A stretch of 34,457 bases of DNA, taken from positions 1,523,571 through 1,558,027 of the forward strand of contig BCIH01000002.1 in NCBI GenBank assembly GCA_002897115.2. The letters are read 5' to 3'. This stretch comes from Prototheca cutis. Lineage: Eukaryota > Chlorophyta > Trebouxiophyceae > Chlorellales > Chlorellaceae. A program made the position numbers and the translations under genes. The notes beneath the pieces were generated by a model, which searched no databases, was not told the origin of the DNA, and saw only the letters and a list, made by a program, of their open reading frames with translations. Positions 21,433 through 30,953 of this stretch are shown here, piece after piece (position 1 is the first letter of the stretch; every line of letters begins with the position of its first letter).

Positions 21433-22922
21433 TCAGGCGGCAGCGCCCACGGCCGGCGGCGATGATGTGGCGACTGGCCCTCGAACCCTGTGGACCACCT
21501 GCCCTTCTCCTGCACGCGCAGCACTGCCACCATCAATTTTCACCTCCTTCGCCTCCCCGCCATGCTTTTGATGAATCAGGGCCAGCATGCGCAGTGCGTC
21601 GGCCCGGCTGTGCCGGGCGTTGACGTCCTCGACCTCGCAGGCCAGCGCGGCACGCAGCTGCTCGGCAGCTTCTTCGGCCCGTCCTAGGTCCAGCAGCACG
21701 CGTCCGACCTCGACGCGGTGGATGAGCCTCCCTGGGGCCAGCGTCACCGCGGTGAGGTAACAGCCTAGGGCGTCCTCGCGTGACCCACGCAGCAGCGCGC
21801 CGCCGGCGGCCCAGGACCCGAGCGCCCGCAGGCCCGGGTTGACTCGGGCCATCTCGTAATGCCAGCGCCCTACAAGGTGCAGCGCGTGGTCCGAAGCCGG
21901 GTCCGCGTCCCGCGCCGCACGGGCCGCCTGCTGTGCAGCGGCAGCGTGCTCCACAGCCGCCCGCGGGCCGGGAGCCAACGACGCCAATCGTCCCCGGGCG
22001 ATCCCACGCAGGACGAGTGCCGGGACGCAGGTTGTGTCAATCGTTAACGCAGCGCCCGCCAGCGCATCGGCACGCTCGTTCGCCGCGCGGCGGGCAGGGC
22101 CATCCACTGGGTCGAGCGCCAGTGATAGGTCCGTCCACTGCTTGGCCGCCAGACACAGCAGCGCCACGTCGTTTGGTGCGTGTTTCAATGCCGCCTGCAG
22201 TGATTGTTTGTTGAAATGTGCGCGGTTGGGGAGGAGATGTCGGCGTGTATGTAATAATTGACCTGCGCTTCCCACACAGTCACCGAGTCCTTGTGCCCAC
22301 GCTCACACACCTCAAAGCTGTTGACGGCAGCGTGTACGCGGCATTCCCTTTGGGCTATCAATCCCATGCGCACGAGCCGGGAGACTTCGGGATCGGCCCA
22401 TTCCCGCTCATGCGGGCCCGCAGCGCCGCCATTGGCACTCCCGCGCCTTTGCAGGGGGACCCGGAGTGCCACCTGCCTCAGCGCCGCTCGCTTGCCTTCT
22501 TGCAGCGTGTGTCCCGCCAGGGCACAGTAACGCTGCAGGTGCTCCGCCAGCTGTTCCACGGCCTGGGACTGGGTCGCCAGGGAGGCCTGGACAGCTGTCA
22601 ACACGGCCTGCACCAGGGCCTGCGCGGCGGCCAAGCGGTCTCCCCATCCCCTGGTCAGGGCCTCTCGTGAGGGCAGCCGGCGCAGGTGCACGCCCTTGTG
22701 AATGGGGGCGTGCAGCCGAAGAGAGAGCCTCGGACGGAGCAGGGCGCGGGGCGAGGAGCTTCCCACCACGTTCCGGCGCACCGACTCCGACAGCGAGGCC
22801 AGGCAGGGCCCTGCCGCCGCGGGCCGCCACCAAGCATCCTCCAGCTCAAACGTCAGTGCGCTCGCTGGAACGCCCCTGCATGACGCCTCTAGATCCAGCT
22901 GTGCCGCGGCCACAGTCCTCAT
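21433..22922 (-). CDS. TPR protein of the regulator-of-microtubule-dynamics (RMD) type
   Basis: Exons 22263-22922 and 21433-22194 (donor GCGCAG|GTCAAT, acceptor CTGCAG, phase 0); 473 aa. The ATG follows an in-frame TAG. Exon 1 encodes an N-terminal region without a recognised domain (LRRLPSREALTRGWGDRL). The last helices of exon 1 and all of exon 2 form TPR-like repeats. They include ALKHAPNDVALLCLAAKQW, ASDHALHLVGRWHYEMARV, GSREDALGCYLTAVTLAP and EVGRVLLDLGRAEEAAEQL. The block H-x-x-G-R-W-x-Y-E-x-A before a loop and the next TPR is typical of RMDN proteins, which associate with microtubules or mitochondria/ER contacts in animals. The algal function is unknown. The last 40 residues (GGSAARAGEGQVVHRVRGPV) look disordered. 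Confidence 0.65.
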
Positions 22923-23549
22923 GCAAGCAGCCGGGAACTACCCAAGGGCGTCCACAACTGCCTTGGAGGAGTCGTTCCCTCGCAGCACGAGGGACGACTC
23001 CAGAAAATGTTATCGTTATATATGTGTACAGAGTTTAAAGTGTCGATGTGGGAGAAAAGGTGTCGGTGAATTATTTGAAGGTGTCGGTGCTCGAGACGCC
23101 GGGGCGTGTTGCTTCCCGAGGTCCGTTCGCATGGTGGTGGGGGGATCACGTGGACCCCTTCCCCTCCTGGGCTGGCATTTGTCCTTGCCTCCATCGCGCA
23201 GAGGCCGCCTCGAGATGGCAACAATACGGATTGTTGGACTGTTCAGGAGCAATTTGTGTTCTCTGGTGCGGCCCCATGTGGCGATGGAGCGGGCCTGAGG
23301 GACACCGGCCCCTGTCAACTGGCCGACTATGGAGACAGAACGCTGGTCAGCCTGCAGCTTTGTGGTTTCCCTCGTCTCACAAACACCTGCACCACTGTGC
23401 GTTTCCACTCTTTTTTTGCTGCACAGCTTCTCCTGCCTGTTTCCGAACACTATTGGGACAGTCAGGATGCAGACTTTAAGAATGCGTGGCACATCTGAGC
23501 GGTCTGCCAACGAACCTTCTGAGCAAAATGCAAAAAGCGCATCATGGTC
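22923..23549. other. Region upstream of RMD-like gene, no gene recognised
   Basis: The region should contain the promoter of the minus-strand RMD-like gene. A short AT-rich stretch (TTATCGTTATATATGTGTAC, about 23009-23028) lies 90-110 nt upstream of its ATG and is a TATA-like candidate. No other feature is supported. Confidence 0.35.
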
Positions 23550-23569
23550 CAAAAATCACAAAGTGTTCT

Positions 23570-23653
23570 GCGGATCGGATCGAAACCGTGTGAGGTTCAT
23601 CGCCGGCAACTTTCGACCTCATAGCTCAGCTGGCTAGAGCATCCGCCTGGCAA
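23570..23653 (+). tRNA. Candidate circularly permuted tRNA gene (possibly decayed)
   Basis: The 5' half is at 23615-23653: acceptor strand GACCTCA, T8-A9, D-arm GCTC/GAGC with A box TAGCTCAGCTGG, anticodon stem TCCGC and loop CTGGCAA. No 3' half follows it; a T5 run (23658-23662), a Pol III terminator, does. Upstream, in the order expected of the missing half, are GCGGA (23570-23574, perfect complement of TCCGC), a T-loop/B box GGATCGAAACC (23577-23587) and TGAGGTT (23591-23597). The last pairs with all seven acceptor bases (one G-U). The halves are separated by a 17-nt loop. Leader CAAAAAT (23550) and trailer ATTTTTG (23657) are also complementary, as a splicing stem would be. Weak points: only about one base lies between anticodon stem and T stem, and the T stem has three good pairs. 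The anticodon cannot be assigned safely (GGC if read directly). Confidence 0.45.
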
Positions 23654-23663
23654 TCTATTTTTG

Positions 23664-24124
23664 CCTGTAAACCGAACCATTTTGGTGTTTTAGCCGTTCT
23701 CTCTGAGCCGCACAGTAGTTAGGCGTTGCGACTGAGACGTGGTCGCCTTTTTGCCCGGAAGGTGGCCCGGCATGGTTTGGTTGCGGCGCCTCGTCCTGCA
23801 AGGGACTCACTCACGTACCCATTCGTCATACAGTCCCGACGATGCAAAATTTAGGTCATTTTTGGTACAAAATGTCCCCATTTCTGCTTTTCTTAGCGTG
23901 GTGCCCGGTGCCCGTCCTGAGCACGTGGCTGCCCCGGGTGAGCGGGGCCGTCCCGTCCGAGACGCCAGCGTGTGACGGCCGGCGTGGGAAGCCATCCTGC
24001 CGTGTGTCGAGCTGGGCGCTGCACTATGTTCAAGCCACCCTGTCAATTCACAACATTTTAAAGACTCATTACAACCTGTCTCCGGGACCATGCCATTCTG
24101 AAACCAGAGTTCAGCTGAGCAATC
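23664..24124. other. Upstream region of the secreted jelly-roll protein gene
   Basis: About 460 nt between the T run after the tRNA candidate and the next ATG. It presumably holds the promoter and 5' UTR of the plus-strand gene. No coding or RNA feature is supported. Confidence 0.35.
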
Positions 24125-25299
24125 ATGGAAATCAGAGTCCGGTCGGCCACTGTGCCGGTGCTGGTCCTGTGCCTCTGCGTCAGTTTGGGTGAGCTGGCTG
24201 GTTAACGATGAGACATGCAATGCCAAAGCCGCATGGCTCAGCATTCAATTGAGTCGAGTTTCTTAACATGCTCAATACTCGCAGTGGCGTGCGCAAGCGG
24301 GCCACGGAGGCTGCTCGACTCGGGCTGGAGCACGGTGACGATCTACGCCAATGGGCTGACCTCAGGTGACACGGTGCAGCCTGGCGCGTACGCTGTTTTT
24401 CATCGAATGATACAACATTCTTGCATTGGTCGACAAGTTTTGCTTGAGAGATGTTGGGCGGAAACAGGCTTCATTTGCTCAACTCGCGTACGAGCTCGGG
24501 TTTTGTGCCGTCGGCCCCGGACGCGCAGGATGGAGCAGCTGGAGCTGGGGAACGCAAAAGCTCACCCTGCAGGACTCGGGGCCTGTCATGGGTGGTAGCC
24601 AATACGCGCTCTGTGCCACTGTAAGGACAGGGGCGTAGTGATCTGGAATGCATGCGGATTGGGCAACAGAATTGCTTGCTTGGATGACCCCGCTGCCCAA
24701 TGCCATCGGGCGTGTTGGCACGGCCTGGTGCCTCCATGGACGAGCGGCTCATACGCACCCCGAGCGAGCACACACGCCTCCTGCGCCGCCGCCACCCCCC
24801 CCCTAACANCCCCCCCCCCCCCCAAACCCCAAATGCGCAGCTCAACCCCTATGGCGCGGTGAGTCTCAAGTCAAACGAGCCGTTCACGCTGCAGGGCAAC
24901 ATGCAGCTGTACGTGCACAGCACGAGGGATGGCAGCGGCATCAACGGTGGCAACTCCAGCTTCTCGCTGGGTGACCTGGAGCTGCAGTTTGAGTCCAGTG
25001 CCCCTTCCAGCTATACCATCTCGCGCTCCTACACGCTGGGGGAGCTTGTCGATGCCCAAGGCTGGTCCAACGGCAAAAGCCCTGACACCGTGTTGCACAA
25101 CTTTGAGACAGGGGGCTGGGAGTTCCTGGCCATCCAGATGCCGCAGTTTGCACCCAACAACACCTCCACTGCCACCCAGTACGACCGCATCACCCTGGGA
25201 TCCTGCCTGCAGCGCTTCCAACTCTGCTCGGGGAAGACTGTACCGGAGATTTACCTCTGCCTGGACAAAATGTCCATGACAGGGCCCGTCGTGAGTTAG
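24125..25299 (+). CDS. Small secreted beta-jelly-roll protein (carbohydrate-binding-module-like)
   Basis: Exons: 24125-24188, 24285-24365, 24529-24620, 24841-25299; about 231 aa, phases 1, 1, 0. The first exon is a signal peptide (MEIRVRSATVPVLVLCLCVS). The mature part reads TVTIYANGLTSGWSSWSWG across an intron, then VMGGSQYALCAT, YGAVSLKSNEPFTLQG, MQLYVHSTRDGSG, LELQFES, YTLGELVDAQGW and RITLGSCLQRFQL. A secreted beta-sandwich starting Y-x-x-x-L-x-S-G-W-x-x-W-S-W and continuing G-x-x-x-L-x-x-x-F-T is common in bacterial and protist cell-surface proteins, often beside glycan-binding modules. A cell-wall or matrix role is inferred. Intron 3 contains an N and a C run. The last codons overlap a perfect donor (GTC|GTGAGT at 25291), so a further exon is possible. 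Confidence 0.65.
24802..24823 (+). repeat. C homopolymer with ambiguous base in intron 3
   Basis: N at 24809 is followed by about 14 C, 17 nt before the acceptor TGCGCAG. It lies in the intron and does not affect the coding sequence. The tract length is unreliable. Confidence 0.8.
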
Positions 25300-25948
25300 A
25301 GATGATGACGAGAGGGTATTCCATCGTCAGCATGCCAAAGGCATTGTTGCCCATACCGGTGTGAAACCTGCGGCTGCTCTTGCTCGCCGGGCCCGGTCGC
25401 CGCCGCCAGGCTGCCCCGTGATAAAACCAGCACCCTCACACACAACCCCCACGGTATCTTGCTTGCCGCTGCCTTTCTTTCTCCAGCTCTGCCCCTGCAT
25501 TCCTAGTGCCCAGCCCAATGCTCGTGGTCCGTGAAAAATCTGGACCCCCTCGCCTGCTCCTCCCGAGGTTGGGGCCCGCATGCCCCTCGCACACACACGC
25601 CGCGCCGCGCCACCTGCTGTAAAGGCACCGGCCGCGCGGCCGACCCAGTGATCCACCCACCCACCCATTGTTCAGTCCAGGCCTGTGCTCCCGCAGATAC
25701 ACCCTTCACTCGCGCAGCATGCTTGCAACCTATCCACGGCCCTCCCCGCACAACAGGCCACCCCCCGCCGTTGCCCCGGTTCCCTGCCTCCCTGTAACAG
25801 CAACGTTACGTGCCACAACCGGACATCCACTGCCTAATCACAGGCGTGGGTTTTATTTTGACATGGCTGCAAAAAAGCAAGGGCTGCACTCTCCTTGTTC
25901 CACAGACTGTCAGTCCCAGGCGTGGAATTCAGGCCTTCACAACTATCG
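25300..25948. other. Convergent 3' UTR region between jelly-roll (+) and GARS (-) genes
   Basis: The sequence is C-rich and shows no domain-bearing frame on either strand. If the donor at 25291 is used, an additional plus-strand exon would have to lie here; I could not identify one. Confidence 0.35.
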
Positions 25949-27891
25949 TCAGCTGCGGGCGACGGCCCTCCAGCCGATATCCCGTCGGCAAAAGCCATCT
26001 GCAAAGTCGAGCGTGTCCACGGCAGCATACGCCGCGCGCTGTGCTGCCGGCACATCGTCGCCGATTGCCGAGATGCCCAGCACCCGGCCGCCAGCAGACA
26101 CCTGTCCTCGACGTGTGAGAGTGGCCACGTGGTGTCGGCTGAAAACTGCTGTAGTACTGCTGCATCAGAAATACATGCATGTGCCAAAATGCCCTGGACA
26201 GCCAGCTCTGACTCACACCCCATAGACCCCCCCCAAAAAACAAACGTGATGCCAAGCAGTAAAACGAGTTCAAACAATTGCTCACCACGGTGCCATTAGA
26301 GTCCAGCTTGGTTCCGGCGTGGAAGACCTTGGCTCCCGTGACATTTTCAAACCCGCGGATGGGGCAGTCCTTGGCGTAGGAGCCAGGGTACCCCTTTGCT
26401 GCGACAACCACAGTGAGGCTGGGCCGGGGATCCCAGTCCAGCGTCGGGGCTTGACCGCGGAGCACGGCCCCCAGCGTGTCCACGAGGTCAGACCGCAGCC
26501 GCAGCATCAGCGACTGGCACTCGGGGTCGCCCCACCGCACATTGTGCTCCAGCAGCTTGACGGTGTCGTCTTCGATCATCAACCCCGCAAAAAGCACGCC
26601 ACGGAAGGGCTTGCCCTTTGTGTTTTTGTGATGAGATTTGATGTTGAGTGGGGATGCCGGGGTGGCGACGAGGATGACCAGCGGTCTGTGCAGCAGTTGT
26701 CCTCACTCGTTGAAAAGAATCTCACGCCACTCACCCACCCACCAGCTGACCCCAACCAAACAACTCACAGCAGCACACATGGCGCGGGCGGTGGGGTACA
26801 TGATGGTGCGCATGGCCTGATCCACGAGCTCCGGCGTGAGGACGGGGGCCGGGGAGTAGGAACCCATGCCCCCCGTGTTTGGCCCCGTGTCTCCTTCGCC
26901 CACAGCCTTGTGGTCTTGGGCGCCCACCAGCGGCACGACGGTTTCGCCGTCCACAAACGCGAAAAAGGATGCCTCCTCGCCCGTGAGAAACTCCTCAATC
27001 ACGATTTCTTTTCCTGCATCGCCGTACTTTCCACGAAGGAGCATGTCGTCGATGGCGGCATCGGCCTCCTCCACGCTGTGCGCAATGACCACGCCCTTGC
27101 CCGCGGCCAGGCCCGAGGTCTTCACCACGATGGGCGTGCCGTGCGCCCGCACGAACGCCCGGGCCTCGGCCGCGTCGGTGAACGTGCCGTGCGCAGCGCT
27201 GGGAATGCCAGCGCGCGCGCATATGTCCTTCATGAACGCCTTGGAACCCTCCAGCTCGGCTGCCGCCGCGCTGGGACCAAAGGCTGCGATCCCGGCTTCA
27301 GCCAGCGTGTCCACGACGCCCTCTACAAGGTACTGCTCGGGGCCAACCACCACCAGGTCAATCCCCTCCCGACGGCAGAAATCTACCACCTGTGGGTTGG
27401 TGTGTGTGTGTGTGTGTGTGTGTGGTGGGGGGGGGGTTGGATCAAAATGGAGCGGAGGTCTGGTGTGTATTGCTGGAGGGCAAAATGCACATTCAAAGAT
27501 CAAAGGGCCATCATATCAACAATATGAAAACTGTCCCCACCAACCACACTACCACCGTTATCCCTCTTACCTTGCGGTGGTTGGAAGGGCTCAAGTCCGG
27601 GACGGTGACCATGTTGGGCTCCAGCTGCGTTCCCGCATTGCCTGGCGCCACAAACAGTCTGTTACACTCCGGGGACTGCGCCATCTTCCAGGCCAGGGCA
27701 TGTTCACGGCCCCCAGAACCCAGCAGTAGCAGGTTTTGGCCGGCCCGCGTCACGGTGCTGGCACCCCTGGTCTGCCTGGCCTGAGACCAAAGGCCCCCGC
27801 GCCGCTGGGCCGCATTTGACGGCCACGTCTGCCGCGCATGTGGCTGCAGGACGGTGCTGGAGCTGGCGCAGGTCATGCCGCAGCCAGGCAT
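25949..27891 (-). CDS. PUR2: Phosphoribosylamine-glycine ligase (GAR synthetase), plastid-type
   Basis: Exons: 27571-27891, 26769-27389, 26286-26615, 25949-26101; 474 aa, all introns phase 0. The first 50 residues ([20 protein letters not shown], rich in Ser/Arg/Gln, no acid) resemble an organelle transit peptide. The enzyme follows: [139 protein letters not shown] and a C-terminal [12 protein letters not shown]-grasp and substrate residues are in place. It catalyses ATP-dependent joining of phosphoribosylamine and glycine, step 2 of purine synthesis, located in plastids of plants. It is monofunctional, as in plants, not fused to AIRS/GART as in animals. It is divergent from the cap methyltransferase gene. 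Confidence 0.95.
27401..27436 (+). repeat. TG microsatellite and G run in GARS intron 1
   Basis: About twelve TG repeats are followed by a G run, starting 10 nt inside the acceptor end of intron 1 (27390-27570) of the minus-strand gene. Read on the coding strand it is a C run and CA repeat forming the polypyrimidine side of the acceptor. This matches the arrangement in the TFIIIC-like gene intron. Confidence 0.8.
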
Positions 27892-28373
27892 GCCGCGGTG
27901 TGGCGATTCCCTCTACCGCACGGCTAGCTGCAGCACATGCGAGTCAGGGACGCTGCGCCTCCAACCCTGGTTTCCGCAGGACTCACAGTCAAATCTTTTA
28001 ATGGAGCAAGGGTGCTTGTATCGCATATGGCATCATGGCCATGCACCGTCGTATGCGCGTGGCCACGACAGGGGTGTGGATTGGGGCGCGCAGGGGGGCG
28101 ACCCCTTCCGGTGGTCGGTGCACGATCGATTGCGACATCTACCATGGCAGGAATGTTTTGAGCAACCCCCATCCTCCACGGCAACTTGATGGCCTGTTCA
28201 TGTTCATGTTCTCTACATGCAGGTAGATTTTATGAGAAAGGAGATTGCACGGAAATGGCTGGTCGTTCCTTGAGGTAGACCAGAAGACCGCCAAGCAGTC
28301 GGGGTCTGCCGAGCCAGGACTCACCCGTCCATTGCGCTGCCGGCCCCGAGGGGCTCGGCATCGCTCGGCCTGC
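27892..28373. promoter_or_regulatory. Divergent promoter region between GARS (-) and cap methyltransferase (+) genes
   Basis: About 480 nt lie between opposite ATGs and should hold both promoters. No motif was recognised confidently. Short in-frame stretches are interrupted by stops. Confidence 0.35.
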
Positions 28374-30270
28374 ATGGACAGGCGCACCCTCGAGTACACC
28401 AGGGACCATTACAACAAGCACTCCAATCAGTACGCCAGCACCGAGGCTGCCTTGGCTGCACGTGCGGCCGGTCCGGGCGCCCCATTGAAAAAGTTTCACA
28501 ACACCATCAAGCGGCAGCTGATCAACAGGTACGCTATCGCTTGGATCTGGGACATGTTCATGTGCTTGCGGGAGCTGTCTACAATTGGTTTGGGAAATGA
28601 CAGGGGACGCCGGACTCCTGGGCTGTCGCTTCCCGTCTGGGATGGCTGGCCGAACATATTCCCAGCGCTTCCCGCATGTGTCTGCCGGGCAGGTTTGCGA
28701 GGGGTGTGCCTGCGCTGCTGGACCTGGCATGCGGCCGTGGGGGTGACATATGGAAGTGGATTGATGCCGGTATTCCCCATGTCAAGGGCATCGACCTGTC
28801 GCCCCACGAGATTCAGGAAGCACAGACCCGGTGCGGATGTGGGTTGGCTTGGGAGGGTGGAGGGAAGCTGATGGACTTCTGGGCATTCGTTTGGACAAGC
28901 CCTACTTGCGCGCGCGTGTGTGTGATGTCCACAGAGGTGTGCGCAGTATCTGGAGACCCAGCGCAGTGCTTGGGACCTAGCACACAATGCTTCGGTACTT
29001 GACGAAGCGCATGTGCTGCTGTCGAGCTCATGAGAATGCATGGACTCGACCCTACACTGGTCAACAATCCCCTCCCCTTGAATCAAACACACACAGGTAC
29101 AAGGAGGCAAGAGAAAAGCGGCCGGACCTGGACCTGGACTTTGCGTTTGAGGCGACACCAGAGCTGGGTCTGAGCGAGTGGAAGGAGCCGCGGGTGTACG
29201 ACGTCGTGACCTGCATGTTTGCGGCTCATTATTTTTTCGTCTCTGAAGCCGCGCTCAAGCAGGTGGGTTGGCATCGGCTGGTTGGTGGGGAGGTGGGTGT
29301 GGCGGTGTCATCTTTGGAATTTCTCGCCTCAACAAAGAAAAGACCCCCCAAACTCAAACCTCCAATCCTTTCCTTGTGGACCCCCCCCCCCCAACTGCCC
29401 AAACTGTCCCCATCCCCCTGCCCACACACACATCCCAACAACCCCCCCCAAAAGAACACCATGGCGCAGTTCTTGCACAACGTGTCTATCAACTTGAAGG
29501 AAGGGGGCTACTTTTTCGGGACGGTGCCTGACGGCCGGCGCATCAATGAGGTGATGCAGCGGGACTGGCCGACCCTGAGGTCGCCGATGCTGACGGTGGA
29601 GGCTCGGTGGAAGGGCAACCCGGAACCCTTTGGAAGCGCCTATCTCTGTGCCATCGGAGACACCGTCACCGGCTCGGAGCGGGGAACAGAGGGATCCCTG
29701 GAGTACCTGGTCTACTCCAGCATCTTTGTCCAAGTAGCGGATCTGTTTGGCCTTGTACCCATCCTGCGCTACGACCATCCCGACCTCGACCGCATGCTGG
29801 ACCCCCAGGATGTCCACAAACCGCTCAAGCACTTTATGCCGCACTTTCCAAACAGCCACCCCAGCCTGGAGGCAGCGTCCCGCCTGTTTGCCACATTTGT
29901 TTTCCAAAAGCGGCAGGCCTACCCGGCGTCAACCCCTGCGCCACCGGTGTCGCGGAAACGATCCGCGGCTGAAGAGCCTCAGGAGGAGGCGCAACCAAGC
30001 AATCGGCACGTCAAGGCCGCAGGGACTGCCGCGCCGCAGCCTGCGCCAAAGCCCCGCCCAGCCAACGGCGAGAAGACTGTGCCAGACCGCGATTCTCCTC
30101 CACCGCGACAAGACACCGCCCTGGAGCCTTCTCCGCCGCCGCCGCAACGACTCGAAATGAATGCCACCGGCACAATGACCTCCATCACGGGCAGCACAGA
30201 GGAACAAGGTGGTGATCCAGAGGATCCGTTCCCGAGTGTGGAGGCTGCCCTGCACAAGACTCGGCGGTGA
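28374..30270 (+). CDS. mRNA cap guanine-N7 methyltransferase
   Basis: Exons: 28374-28528, 28693-28830, 29097-29262, 29470-30270; 419 aa, phases 2, 2, 0. Motifs: YTRDHYNKHSNQYA, LKKFHNTIKRQLINRF, the SAM-binding LLDLACGRGGDIWKW, VKGIDLSPHEIQEA, VVTCMFAAHYFF, LKEGGYFFGTVPDGRRI, PEPFGSAYLCAIGD and EYLVYSSIFVQVADLFGL. These are the Abd1/RNMT blocks in order. The enzyme methylates N7 of the cap guanosine on nascent nuclear mRNA. The last 110 residues are Pro/Ser/Glu-rich with a basic RKRSAAEEPQEEA and look disordered. Intron 3 is C-rich with a long C run. The fourth exon may instead begin at 29455 (adding five residues, NTMAQ). I prefer the CAG acceptor at 29469, because KQFLHNVS matches the family spacing. 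Confidence 0.92.
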
Positions 30271-30953
30271 CGCGCATTCCTGTCGACCCTGGTGTTCGTG
30301 ACCGTTACAGAATGAAAAAGTGGGCTGAGGAATTAAAGAGGCAGGGAAATCCCGGTTGTTGGAGGGACGTTTTGAGCATCACCACGATTGTCATTCCCGT
30401 TGAAGGGGATCTGTCGCTAGGGTGGGGTCCTAACCACACCACAAACCAGAACACCAAAGCATGCGTCCCTCGATCGAGGATCATACGCCTTGGACGGTAC
30501 CGGCGGAAAAGGACCATGAGACAGGGCAGTACAGGGTCGGCAGCGGCGGCAAGACTGCAAGGTTCCAGTGGGGATCAGCAAGCCTGGATCAATCGGGACG
30601 CATGCATTCAGGTTTGCATCGTTTAGTTCATTGGCTTTGAGATTGCCTTGTCTGTTGTGGTCAGGGGTGCAGCCAGTACAGTGTTGTGCTGTCGGCGGCA
30701 TGCCCACATGATGGGAATGTCCCAAACCCAAAGGGAAATGCCAGGTCGTGGAAGGACGGTGAGGAGGGAGATCCAACCGGCGTGGCGGGGACGCCCCTAA
30801 CCCTTTGCCTGCATTGCTTAAAGGGAAGCATCGCCGTCATCCTCCACTTCCCATGGCCAGTGTCGACCGTGCTCGGGCCTATCGCCACCTGTCTGTCGGT
30901 GGCTGTCGCCCTCCACCATCATGACCATCCCACACCACGGACGAAATCCATGC
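30271..30953. other. Convergent 3' UTR region between cap methyltransferase (+) and UDP-glucose dehydratase (-)
   Basis: The two genes converge here. No open frame with recognisable composition is present on either strand, and no RNA gene was seen. Confidence 0.4.

Noticed and set aside
23615..23740. Conventional tRNA with an intron after the anticodon loop
   Set aside because: No sequence downstream to about 23740 pairs with the anticodon or acceptor strands, and no B box is found there. The matching elements are upstream instead.
25436..25751. Minus-strand frames with Gly/Arg/Cys-rich translation
   Set aside because: Low complexity, no start context or splice signals; consistent with the GARS 3' flank.
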